Source of the DNA: Minisyncoccota bacterium | GTDB taxonomy: Bacteria > Patescibacteriota > Minisyncoccia > Minisyncoccales > Minisyncoccaceae | Reading direction: 5' to 3' | DNA length: 8,299 nucleotides | Assembly: GCA_028690275.1 (NCBI GenBank) | Contig: JAQVBN010000018.1 | Coordinates: 1 to 8,299, forward strand | In this document: in pieces, positions 1 through 5,914 of the stretch | Layout: the number at the start of each line of letters is the position of its first letter | Position numbering within the stretch: the first letter of the stretch is position 1 | Made by a program: the position numbers and the translations under genes | The notes under the pieces: model-generated | Databases searched by the model: none | The model's input: only the letters and a program-made list of their open reading frames with translations | What the model was told of the DNA's origin: nothing

Positions 1-1
1 A

Positions 2-43
2 TTGAGAGATCAACAGATTAAAAGATTAACATTTGAGAAATAA
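2..43 (+). CDS. rplM: C-terminal end of probable ribosomal protein L13 (partial)
   Basis: An open frame enters from the left edge and ends at a TAA, coding LRDQQIKRLTFEK. This looks like the tail of L13, where the family typically ends in an LPKNxLR...RL-type segment. It also lies five bases before rpsI, and rplM-rpsI is one of the most conserved bacterial gene pairs. L13 is an early-assembly protein of the large ribosomal subunit. Only 13 residues are visible, so the call rests mainly on gene order and a short resemblance. The start is outside the window. Confidence 0.6.
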   Translation: MRDQQIKRLTFEK

Positions 44-48
44 AAGCA

Positions 49-627
49 ATGGCAAATACAACCAAAAAAGAAGTAAAGAAGGAAAAGAAAGTTGCTGTTA
101 AAAAGCCTGCTGTTAAAAAAACTACTACTACAAAAAAGGTGGTTAAAAAGACGGTAGTTAAAAAGCCTGCTGTTAAAAAAGAGGAGGCTACTATTAAGGC
201 CCCAAAAGAAACAAAAACTTCTAAGAGTATTTTTTCTGGAAAATATATTAGTGCTATTGGAAGAAGAAAAACAGCGATTGCTAGAGTTAGATTATTTTCT
301 AACGGAAAGAACCAAGTTGTTGTGAATGGAAAGGAGTATAGAGATTATTTTCAGGTTGAAAGTATGCAAAACAAGGTTAGGGAGCCAATAGAAAAGATGA
401 AATTAGTTGAAAAGTTCGATGTTTCTGTTGTTGTTAAAGGTGGTGGAGTTGATTCTCAAGCAGAAGCAGTACGTCATGGTATTGCAAGAGCTCTTATTGG
501 ATTTGATGAAACACTAAAGAAGAGATTGAGAAAAGAAGGACTTCTTACAAGAGATTCAAGAATGAAGGAAAGAAAGAAACCAGGTTTGAAGAGAGCAAGA
601 AAGGCTCCAAGATGGTCAAAAAGATAA
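49..627 (+). CDS. rpsI: 30S ribosomal protein S9 with Lys-rich N-terminal extension
   Basis: S9 is a small-subunit protein whose C-terminal tail reaches towards the P-site tRNA. The conserved core starts near residue 66 (YISAIGRRKTAIARVRLF). It continues through VKGGGVDSQAEAVRHGIARAL (about 129-149) and the basic tail with LLTRDSRMKERKKPG, and ends in the family-typical SKR. The protein has 192 residues against about 130 for ordinary S9. The excess is a low-complexity N-terminal segment (about 1-63) of Lys, Val, Ala, Thr and Pro containing VKKPAVKK twice. The ATG at 49 is the only reasonable start for the extended form. No Shine-Dalgarno motif precedes it, and it lies five bases after the upstream stop, so translation is probably coupled to rplM. 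A downstream start at the core is not excluded, but the extension is open, uninterrupted and strongly basic. An intrinsic terminator follows directly. Confidence 0.97.
   Translation: MANTTKKEVKKEKKVAVKKPAVKKTTTTKKVVKKTVVKKPAVKKEEATIKAPKETKTSKSIFSGKYISAIGRRKTAIARVRLFSNGKNQVVVNGKEYRDYFQVESMQNKVREPIEKMKLVEKFDVSVVVKGGGVDSQAEAVRHGIARALIGFDETLKKRLRKEGLLTRDSRMKERKKPGLKRARKAPRWSKR
97..180 (+). repeat. Two 24-nt perfect direct repeats inside the rpsI extension
   Basis: Positions 97-120 and 157-180 are identical over 24 bases and lie exactly 60 bases (20 codons) apart, so both copies encode VKKPAVKK in the same frame. The bases flanking the copies differ. The identity at silent positions suggests a fairly recent in-frame duplication or slippage rather than independent selection for Lys-rich codons. 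Confidence 0.8.
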
Positions 628-632
628 TATAC

Positions 633-661
633 AAAAGCCAGGGAATTGTCTCTGGTTTTTT
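633..661 (+). terminator. Intrinsic terminator of the rplM-rpsI operon
   Basis: A hairpin forms between 638-644 (CCAGGGA) and 649-655 (TCTCTGG) with a 4-base loop. It includes one G-T pair and is extended outward by a G-T wobble and an A-run pairing with the T-run. Six T residues follow the GC-rich stem (656-661). The structure begins six bases after the rpsI stop. Read on the other strand it still has an A-run and a T-rich flank, so it may also work weakly in reverse. Confidence 0.85.
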
Positions 662-666
662 CATAG

Positions 667-694
667 TTGACAAATTTTTTTAAAAATGTATAAT
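667..694 (+). promoter_or_regulatory. Consensus sigma-70-type promoter in the convergent intergenic region
   Basis: A perfect -35 TTGACA (667-672) and a perfect -10 TATAAT (689-694) are separated by 16 bases. Transcription would start near 701 on the plus strand. No plus-strand gene follows: the next sequence holds a palindrome and a long inverted repeat, and then the 3' end of a minus-strand gene. If active, the promoter would make a small structured RNA or an antisense RNA to that gene. In such AT-rich DNA each hexamer alone is common. Both perfect at a permitted spacing is not, but activity is unproven. Confidence 0.55.
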
Positions 695-710
695 CAATTT
701 TGTGTTCTTT

Positions 711-737
711 AAAAAACATGCCTTTGCGCAAAGGCAT
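711..737 (-). terminator. Intrinsic terminator for the minus-strand PEGA gene
   Basis: Positions 718-737 form a perfect 20-base palindrome: an 8-bp stem closing a GCGC loop. Read on the minus strand it is followed by G and then six T residues (716-711), the classic arrangement of a Rho-independent terminator. On the plus strand no T-run follows, so the signal is directional. It lies about 80 bases past the stop of the PEGA gene. Confidence 0.8.
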
Positions 738-747
738 TAAAACTATT

Positions 748-815
748 GTCTTCTGAAAAGAAAACTTATAGGTGAAAATCATATATTATTATGGATTTTC
801 ATCTATAAAGAAGAC
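748..815. repeat. Long interrupted inverted repeat (7 bp + 15 bp stems)
   Basis: The 3' arm runs unbroken from 794 to 815. It pairs first with 766-780 (15 positions) and then with 748-754 (GTCTTCT/AGAAGAC, 7 bp), leaving an 11-base purine-rich bulge (755-765) on the 5' side and a 13-base AT loop (781-793). The single imperfect position (772/802) is a G-U wobble if the plus strand is transcribed but a C-A mismatch on the minus strand, which mildly favours a plus-strand RNA. The repeat ends three bases before the PEGA gene stop codon. A 5-bp direct repeat ACTAT (742-746, 818-822) roughly flanks it. It could be a structured small RNA, a 3' UTR stabilising hairpin, or a decayed miniature element. 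Confidence 0.7.
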
Positions 816-818
816 GGA

Positions 819-2063
819 CTATGGGAGAATCTTGTTTATAGCGTAAAGATTATTATCTTCGAAAATATAGATGTTTTTATTATCGTAATTAAAGAAAGTC
901 TTAGAACTTTCTGAGTTATTTGCGATTGTAAAGATATTTATCTTATCCCTATAGTCGAATTCACTGACAATCAATTTATCATCTTTTTCGAAGAGGTAAT
1001 ATTTGTCGTTAATAAAGTGAAGATCTCTTATTTTGTTTTGAAACCTTGCTATCAATTTGAGGGTGTCTTTTTGTATAAATTCTGGGTAATAGGTTTCCTT
1101 AGAAAAATAAGCCCAGATTTCATTTCCAGTGTTTATTAATATTTTTCCATCCCATTCAGAATATTCAAAACAATTGTTTAGGGTGATTATTTTTTCAAAC
1201 ATTTCATCTTTTAATAAGTATAATTTTTCATTATTTTCATTTAAAAAGATTAAATCATTTGAAAAAATTAATTCATAAAATTTATTTTCTGCAAACAAAA
1301 ACTCGTTTGTTATTAGTTTTGCATTCTCTCTATAAAGAAAACCGTCTCTAAAATAATAAATAGTATTATTGTTTAATCCGTATAAATCAATTTTTGTTTT
1401 GATTATTTTATTATTTTTATATAAATTATCATCAATTAAATAATAAAGATTATCCAAATTGTCTTTTTGAAAATTATATTGCCCATTAACTTCTATCTCT
1501 TCGGTTTTTGTATAATAAATACCATTTTTTTGGAACAAGAGTTCGTTTTTAAGAATCTGAACATCATTCCAATTTATAACTTCTGTTATTAATTCTTCTT
1601 TGTTGTTTTCAGGATTGTAATAATAATATCCAGTTTCTTTTTCGATAATAAAACCATCTTTTATTTCAAAGAGATTTAAAATGTTTTCATTGATTAGTTT
1701 CTTTTCGTAACTATCCTTAAATAAAGTAACATCTACTTCGCTTACCTTTTTTTCAGTAATTTCTAGGTTTTTTTCCCAAGAAAAATATCCATCTTTAGAT
1801 ATTTTAATGTTGTATGTCTTGGGAGTAAGGTCTTGGATTAGGACATTTCTTGAAAAATTAGAGGTAGTTTTTTTAATCTTATCGTTAATAGATATATTCA
1901 CCTCCTCTGGGTTTGTTTTAATGTAAAAACCTCCAGTTTCTATAATTTTTTTAGTTTCAAAATCAAATCGATAACCTTCGGAATAGAATAAAACCATTGG
2001 AGTTATAATGATAAAAATAAAAACCAATAAGTAGAATAAAATTGTTCTTGCTTGTTTTGACAT
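819..2063 (-). CDS. Membrane-anchored PEGA-domain protein with propeller-like C-terminal region
   Basis: This is an extracytoplasmic protein of unknown function with 414 residues. Residues about 8-27 form one hydrophobic segment after a short basic start (MSKQAR), which fits a signal anchor with the rest outside. Then comes the YSEGYRFDFETKKII...TGGFYIKTNPEEVNISIND stretch and a PEGA-type beta domain to about residue 115, including LTPKTYNIKISKDGY. PEGA domains are small beta folds often found in surface proteins. Residues about 130-410 are beta-rich with recurring motifs such as LYYLIDDNLY, IYYFRDGFLY, LYLLKDEMF and IYIFEDNNLY, suggesting a degenerate beta-propeller. No catalytic motif is visible. 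The gene is very AT-rich with many Asn, Lys and Ile residues. It is divergent from mreB and convergent with rpsI, and its ATG has no Shine-Dalgarno but a promoter immediately upstream. Confidence 0.85.
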   Translation of the reverse strand: MSKQARTILFYLLVFIFIIITPMVLFYSEGYRFDFETKKIIETGGFYIKTNPEEVNISINDKIKKTTSNFSRNVLIQDLTPKTYNIKISKDGYFSWEKNLEITEKKVSEVDVTLFKDSYEKKLINENILNLFEIKDGFIIEKETGYYYYNPENNKEELITEVINWNDVQILKNELLFQKNGIYYTKTEEIEVNGQYNFQKDNLDNLYYLIDDNLYKNNKIIKTKIDLYGLNNNTIYYFRDGFLYRENAKLITNEFLFAENKFYELIFSNDLIFLNENNEKLYLLKDEMFEKIITLNNCFEYSEWDGKILINTGNEIWAYFSKETYYPEFIQKDTLKLIARFQNKIRDLHFINDKYYLFEKDDKLIVSEFDYRDKINIFTIANNSESSKTFFNYDNKNIYIFEDNNLYAINKILP

Positions 2064-2072
2064 ATATATTTA

Positions 2073-2100
2073 ACTATATATGAAAATCGTTTTTTATCAA
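2073..2100 (-). promoter_or_regulatory. Promoter of the PEGA-domain gene (near-leaderless)
   Basis: On the minus strand a -35-like TTGATA (2100-2095) and a -10-like TATAGT (2078-2073) are spaced by 16 bases, each matching the consensus at 5 of 6 positions. Only nine bases separate the -10 from the ATG at 2063, so the transcript would begin within about three bases of the start codon. This explains the absence of a ribosome binding site. Confidence 0.5.
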
Positions 2101-2114
2101 TACTTTGAACACAC

Positions 2115-2143
2115 TTGCCAATTGGTTTTTTATTAGCTATGAT
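2115..2143 (+). promoter_or_regulatory. Promoter of the mreB-proS operon (leaderless)
   Basis: A -35-like TTGCCA (2115-2120) and a -10-like TATGAT (2138-2143) are separated by the optimal 17 bases, each 5 of 6 to consensus. Six bases lie between the -10 and the mreB ATG at 2150, so the RNA should start at or next to that A. No Shine-Dalgarno is present. The site sits back to back with the PEGA gene promoter, so the two units may be controlled together. Confidence 0.6.
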
Positions 2144-2149
2144 AAAAAT

Positions 2150-3151
2150 ATGAAAATAGGTATTGATTTAGGAACAAAAAATTCACTTGCTTTTATTCCC
2201 GGAAAAGGAATTGTTTTAGACGAACCCTCTGTGGTTGCAGTTTCTTTGAGTGAAAATAAGATATTGGCAGTTGGTAGTTCTGCAAAAGAAATGATTGGTA
2301 GAACTCCTGACGCAATTGCTGTTTATAGGCCCCTAAGAGATGGAGTTATTGCTAATTCCAAGATTACTCAGGCAATGATTAAGTATTTTATTACCAAAGT
2401 AAACACAGGTTTTAATAGGTTTATTAAACCAGAACTTTTAATTGGAGTTCCAGCAGGTATTAGCTCTACAGAAAAAAGAGCGGTTATTCAATCAGGTATT
2501 GCGGCTGGAGCTAAAGATGTGTTTGTTGCCAAGGAGCCTATTTTATCTGCTATTGGTGCTGGCATTCCAATCAATTCAGCTTCTGGACATATGATTGTTG
2601 ATATTGGTGGTGGAACAAGTGAAGTGGCTGTTATTTCTTTAGGGGGGATTGTTACTTCCGAGTCTTTGAGAGTTGCAGGAGATGTTTTAGATGAATGTGT
2701 GTCAGAATATATTAAAGTTAAGTATAATTTAGCTATTGGTGATCAGACAGCCGAAGCAATAAAAATGAAAATAGGAACTGCGGTTCCAATAGAAAAACAG
2801 GAATCAATGGAAATAAGAGGAAGGGATTTAGAATCAGGACTTCCTAAAACTATTAAGGTTTCTTCAAATGAGGTTTGTGAAGCAATCGCCGACTCTCTTG
2901 ATGAAATTATTATTTGTATAAAAGCTGTTTTAAGAGAAACTCCTCCAGAGCTTGCAGGAGATATTATGGACAAGGGAATGGTTATTGCTGGAGGTGGTGC
3001 TTGTTTGCAAAATATTGCGACTTTGATTTCTCAAAAAACAGGAGTTCCTTGTTTTATTGCTGATGATCCTTTACGTTGTGTAGCCAAAGGAACAGGAGCT
3101 GTATTAGACAATTTGGATGTTTATAAAAAGTCTTTAATGACTAAAAAATAA
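2150..3151 (+). CDS. mreB: Rod shape-determining actin homologue MreB
   Basis: MreB forms ATP-dependent filaments on the inner face of the membrane and guides the peptidoglycan elongation machinery. With the start at 2150 the protein has 333 residues, the usual family length, and opens with the phosphate-1 motif MKIGIDLGTKNS. Further family blocks are PLRDGVIAN, GVPAGISSTEKRAV, AKEPILSAIGAGIP, the phosphate-2 motif VDIGGGTSEVAVISLGGIV, the adenosine motif VIAGGGACL and the C-terminal DPLRCVAKGTGAVL. The frame is open upstream to a TTG at 2105, but those 15 extra residues are not MreB-like and their codons overlap the promoter, so 2150 is preferred. It is the first gene of the operon and ends one base before murA. 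No mreC, mreD or rodA is in the window. Confidence 0.96.
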   Translation: MKIGIDLGTKNSLAFIPGKGIVLDEPSVVAVSLSENKILAVGSSAKEMIGRTPDAIAVYRPLRDGVIANSKITQAMIKYFITKVNTGFNRFIKPELLIGVPAGISSTEKRAVIQSGIAAGAKDVFVAKEPILSAIGAGIPINSASGHMIVDIGGGTSEVAVISLGGIVTSESLRVAGDVLDECVSEYIKVKYNLAIGDQTAEAIKMKIGTAVPIEKQESMEIRGRDLESGLPKTIKVSSNEVCEAIADSLDEIIICIKAVLRETPPELAGDIMDKGMVIAGGGACLQNIATLISQKTGVPCFIADDPLRCVAKGTGAVLDNLDVYKKSLMTKK

Positions 3152-3152
3152 T

Positions 3153-4439
3153 ATGGAAAAAGAAAAATTTATTATTCAGGGAAGACAAAAGTTGAAAGGA
3201 GAGATTGAGGTTGGTGGAGCAAAAAATGCTACTTTTTCAGTTTTAGCTGCCTCTATTTTAACTAAAGAAGATGTTATTATCGATAATCTTCCTTTAATTG
3301 AGGATATCTTAAGAATGATAGAAATACTTGAAGGGATGGGAGCAAAAGTAGAATGGTTGAGTAAGCGAAAAATAAAAATTAACACAAAAGATATTGATCC
3401 TCAAAAAATAGACAAAAAGAAGATTCTAAAATTTAGAGGTTCGGTTCTTTTGTTTGGACCTCTTTTAGCTAGATTTTCTAAGATCAGTTTGCCTAAACCA
3501 GGCGGTTGTGTTATCGGAGTTCGTCCAATAGACACTCATTTAGACGCTTTTTCTGATTTGGACATGAAGATAGATGAGACAGAGGGAGAGATTAAGATTG
3601 AGACCGATGGAAGAGTAAAAAGAAAAACAATAATTTTAAATGAAATTAGTGTTACAACTACAGAAAATGTTTTGTTGTTTGCTGCTTTAAATGAAGGGAC
3701 AATTACTGTAAAAATGGCGGATATGGATTATCCATCAGAAGAACTTATTAAAGTTCTTAGAAAAATGGGAGTAAAGATTGAAGTTGGTTTTCATGAATAT
3801 AGAATTACTGGAAAAAAGGATTTAAATGGTTTTGAGCACAAGATGATGTATGATCCTATTGAGGCAGGAACTTACATTATTCTTGCAGCAGTTACTAAAG
3901 GTGATATTGTGATAAAAAATATTGAATTGAGGTATTTATACTTTCCTTTGAAGATTCTAAAAAAAGCAGGATTGACTATTAAATTTTTTAAACAAGAAGA
4001 GGATGGGGTCGTTTCTGCTAAAATATCTCCATGGGACAAATTAGAGTTGAGTAGAATTCAAAGCATGCCTTACCCCGGAATTCCTTCTGATTTACTTCCT
4101 TTGTTCGGAGTTCTTGCAAGTCAGATTTCAGGAGCGACCGTTATTCATGACCCATTATATGACGGAAGACTTGAATACTTGAAGGGTTTGAGGAGTATGG
4201 GGGTTGATATCTTTTTCTCTGACCCTCACAGAGCCATTGTTTCTGGCCCCTCTCAGCTTTATGGGGCAGATTTAGGAGCTTTTGATTTAAGGGCTGGAGC
4301 TTCTCTTATTACCGCAGGATTAATTGCTAAAGGAGAGACTATAATAAGAGATATTTATCAGGTTGATAGAGGATATGAAGAAATAGATAAAAAACTTAAG
4401 AAACTTGGAGCAGATATTAAAAGGGTGAAATATGAGTAA
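3153..4439 (+). CDS. murA: UDP-N-acetylglucosamine 1-carboxyvinyltransferase MurA
   Basis: MurA catalyses the first committed step of peptidoglycan synthesis in the cytoplasm, moving enolpyruvate from PEP to UDP-GlcNAc. The 428-residue protein has the two-lobed EPSP-synthase-like fold signature. Visible are the Lys-Asn pair in VGGAKNA (K24, N25), the active-site loop GGCVIGVRPIDTHL with the general-acid Cys119, PSD with Asp313 (equivalent to the catalytic Asp of E. coli), and Arg399 in the C-terminal block IIRDIYQVDRGYEEI. Cys119 is the residue alkylated by fosfomycin, so the enzyme is predicted to be sensitive. The usual IYHIDRGY reads IYQVDRGY here, a mild change. It starts one base after mreB without a ribosome binding site and overlaps holB by eight bases. 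With mreB it forms a wall-synthesis pair at the head of the operon. Confidence 0.95.
   Translation: MEKEKFIIQGRQKLKGEIEVGGAKNATFSVLAASILTKEDVIIDNLPLIEDILRMIEILEGMGAKVEWLSKRKIKINTKDIDPQKIDKKKILKFRGSVLLFGPLLARFSKISLPKPGGCVIGVRPIDTHLDAFSDLDMKIDETEGEIKIETDGRVKRKTIILNEISVTTTENVLLFAALNEGTITVKMADMDYPSEELIKVLRKMGVKIEVGFHEYRITGKKDLNGFEHKMMYDPIEAGTYIILAAVTKGDIVIKNIELRYLYFPLKILKKAGLTIKFFKQEEDGVVSAKISPWDKLELSRIQSMPYPGIPSDLLPLFGVLASQISGATVIHDPLYDGRLEYLKGLRSMGVDIFFSDPHRAIVSGPSQLYGADLGAFDLRAGASLITAGLIAKGETIIRDIYQVDRGYEEIDKKLKKLGADIKRVKYE
4422..4427 (+). promoter_or_regulatory. Shine-Dalgarno-like site for holB
   Basis: AGGGTG lies four bases before the holB ATG, inside the murA coding region. It is the only reasonable Shine-Dalgarno-like motif before any start in the window and supports ATG 4432, which would otherwise rest on the 8-base overlap with murA alone. 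Confidence 0.4.
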
Positions 4440-5361
4440 AATTATAGGGCATCAAAAACAAAAGGATTTTTTAGCCAAAATAATTTTAAGTAATAGAATA
4501 CCACACGCTTTTCTTTTTACCGGAGTAGATCAGGTTGGAAAAAAAACATTTGCTCTTAATTTTGCAAAGATGATTCTTTGCGATCATGACGCTTGCGATG
4601 CTTGTAAGGTTTGTCTAGATATTGATAAAAACATTTCTCCAGACGTTTGTTTGCTTAGCGATGGAAATAAAAATATTGAAATTGATAAAATTAGAAGCAT
4701 TAGAGAGTTTTTAAGACTTAAAAGTTATAGCAATAAAAGGAAGATTGCCATTATTGATAATGCGCATTTAATGGGAATTGATGGTCAGAATAGTATTTTA
4801 AAATTACTAGAAGAACCTCCAGCAAATTCTATTCTCATCTTAATAACTAGTTTTCCAGAAATGCTTTTGGGAACAATAAAATCAAGAGTTCAGAGTCTTA
4901 ATTTTAACGGAATAGCAAATAAAGAAATAGAGAAATATCTAATTTCTGAGGGGATTGGTAAGGAGGAAGCGCAGGAGGTAAGTGTTTTTTCAGGAGGAAA
5001 GATTGGAAAAGCTCTTGAACTTTTGGAAGATAGTGAAAAGAAAGAGTTTTTTGTAAAAACTTTGAATTATTTGAAAGAGATAGAAAACAAGGGTTTTGAT
5101 AAGAGATTTGAGTATGTTAAGGAAATATATAAAGATCCTGAAGACAAAGAATCAGTCTCTGAAATTCTTAACATTTTTGAAAGGTTTTTTAGAAGAATAA
5201 TGTTCTTAAAATTATATAAAAAAAATGCCGAAGAATTTAAGAGTTATTCTCTTCTTCAAATTAAAAATATTATAGAAGAGATACAGAAAACAAAATATTA
5301 TTTCAATAACACAAATACGAATAAAAAATTATTATTAGAAAATTTAATGATAAATATATAA
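4432..5361 (+). CDS. holB: DNA polymerase III clamp-loader subunit delta'
   Basis: Delta' is the stator subunit of the clamp loader that places the sliding clamp on DNA. The 309-residue protein shows the AAA+ plan. It has GHQKQKDFL at the N-terminus, a P-loop-like GVDQVGKKT (31-39), a four-cysteine zinc module (Cys50, 55, 58, 61), IDNAH (108-112) in place of Walker B DEAH, and KLLEEPP. Sensor 1 lies in ILITSFPEMLL, followed by TIKSRVQ with the conserved Ser-Arg of the family's SRC motif. A helical C-terminal collar domain follows from about 200. The altered Walker B fits a subunit that need not hydrolyse ATP. DnaX shares the AAA+ core but is longer and keeps a standard DEAH-type Walker B, so delta' is preferred. 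The gene overlaps murA by eight bases and ends one base before frr. Confidence 0.9.
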   Translation: MSKIIGHQKQKDFLAKIILSNRIPHAFLFTGVDQVGKKTFALNFAKMILCDHDACDACKVCLDIDKNISPDVCLLSDGNKNIEIDKIRSIREFLRLKSYSNKRKIAIIDNAHLMGIDGQNSILKLLEEPPANSILILITSFPEMLLGTIKSRVQSLNFNGIANKEIEKYLISEGIGKEEAQEVSVFSGGKIGKALELLEDSEKKEFFVKTLNYLKEIENKGFDKRFEYVKEIYKDPEDKESVSEILNIFERFFRRIMFLKLYKKNAEEFKSYSLLQIKNIIEEIQKTKYYFNNTNTNKKLLLENLMINI

Positions 5362-5362
5362 T

Positions 5363-5914
5363 ATGTATAAAGAAAAAATAGAAGCGATTAGACCAGAATT
5401 TGAAAAGGCTTTAAACTATGCCTTACAAAAAACAATGAGCATTAGAACGGGTAGAGCAAATCCGGCTTTGATTGAAAACACTCTTGTCGATGTTTTTGGC
5501 TCTAAAATGCCGATCAAACAGCTTGCCTCTATTTCTGTTGCTGGTCCTAAGCAATTAAGAGTTGAACCTTGGGATAAATCATATATAGAACCTATCGCTA
5601 GAGCGATTCAAGCAAACACTTCTTTGTCTCCAACTTCAGATTCTAATGGAGTTTGGATTAACATGCCAGAATTAACAGAAGAAGTTAGAAAGGATATGAT
5701 TAGAAGTGTTGGACAAATTGATGATGGAGCTAAACAGACTATTAGAAAATATAGAGACGAGGCTTGGTCTGCTATCCAAAAAATGGAAAAAGATGGCTTA
5801 ATATCAGAAGATGATAAGTTTAGGGGTAAAGAAGAGCTTCAAAAGGTAGTAGAAAGTTATAATCAAAAAATAGATAACTTAATTCAAGGTAAGAAGAAAG
5901 AATTAGAAGTATGA
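5363..5914 (+). CDS. frr: Ribosome recycling factor
   Basis: RRF works with EF-G to split post-termination ribosomes in the cytoplasm. The 183-residue length is normal (about 185). The N-terminal helix carries the family motif RTGRANPALIE. Then comes the domain II beta region (VDVFGSKMPIKQLASISV, LRVEPWDKSYIEPIARAIQ) and the C-terminal helices with IRSVGQIDDGAKQTIRKYRDEAW and ISEDDKFRGKEELQK. The usual second Arg-rich stretch is slightly divergent (IRKYRDEAW). It starts one base after holB with no visible ribosome binding site. Its stop overlaps the rseP start as ATGA, so rseP translation is probably coupled to it. The stop codon is TGA, showing that TGA is not reassigned in this genome. Confidence 0.97.
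   Translation: MYKEKIEAIRPEFEKALNYALQKTMSIRTGRANPALIENTLVDVFGSKMPIKQLASISVAGPKQLRVEPWDKSYIEPIARAIQANTSLSPTSDSNGVWINMPELTEEVRKDMIRSVGQIDDGAKQTIRKYRDEAWSAIQKMEKDGLISEDDKFRGKEELQKVVESYNQKIDNLIQGKKKELEV

Noticed and set aside
718..756. A 12-codon plus-strand reading frame (MPLRKGIKTIVF) behind the consensus promoter
   Set aside because: Its start lies inside the palindrome of the minus-strand terminator, it lacks a ribosome binding site, and short frames of this size are common by chance.
474..782. Minus-strand reading frame overlapping rpsI and the intergenic region
   Set aside because: Most of it is antisense to well-conserved S9 codons and it runs through both terminators. It resembles no family and is best explained as a shadow.
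2105..2149. N-terminal extension of MreB from a TTG start (15 extra residues)
   Set aside because: The segment overlaps the predicted -35 and -10 of the operon, has no ribosome binding site, and does not resemble MreB, whose normal start motif begins at the ATG at 2150.
2743..2973. Minus-strand frame inside mreB, with similar ones inside murA (3176-3385) and rseP (5944-6210)
   Set aside because: They lie antisense to strongly conserved coding sequence, show low-complexity Ser/Ile-rich or Arg/Lys/Asn-rich products and have no start signals.
4525..4770. Altered Walker B (IDNAH) in HolB as a sign of a broken gene
   Set aside because: Delta' subunits commonly have degenerate ATPase motifs. Length, zinc module and Ser-Arg motif are intact.
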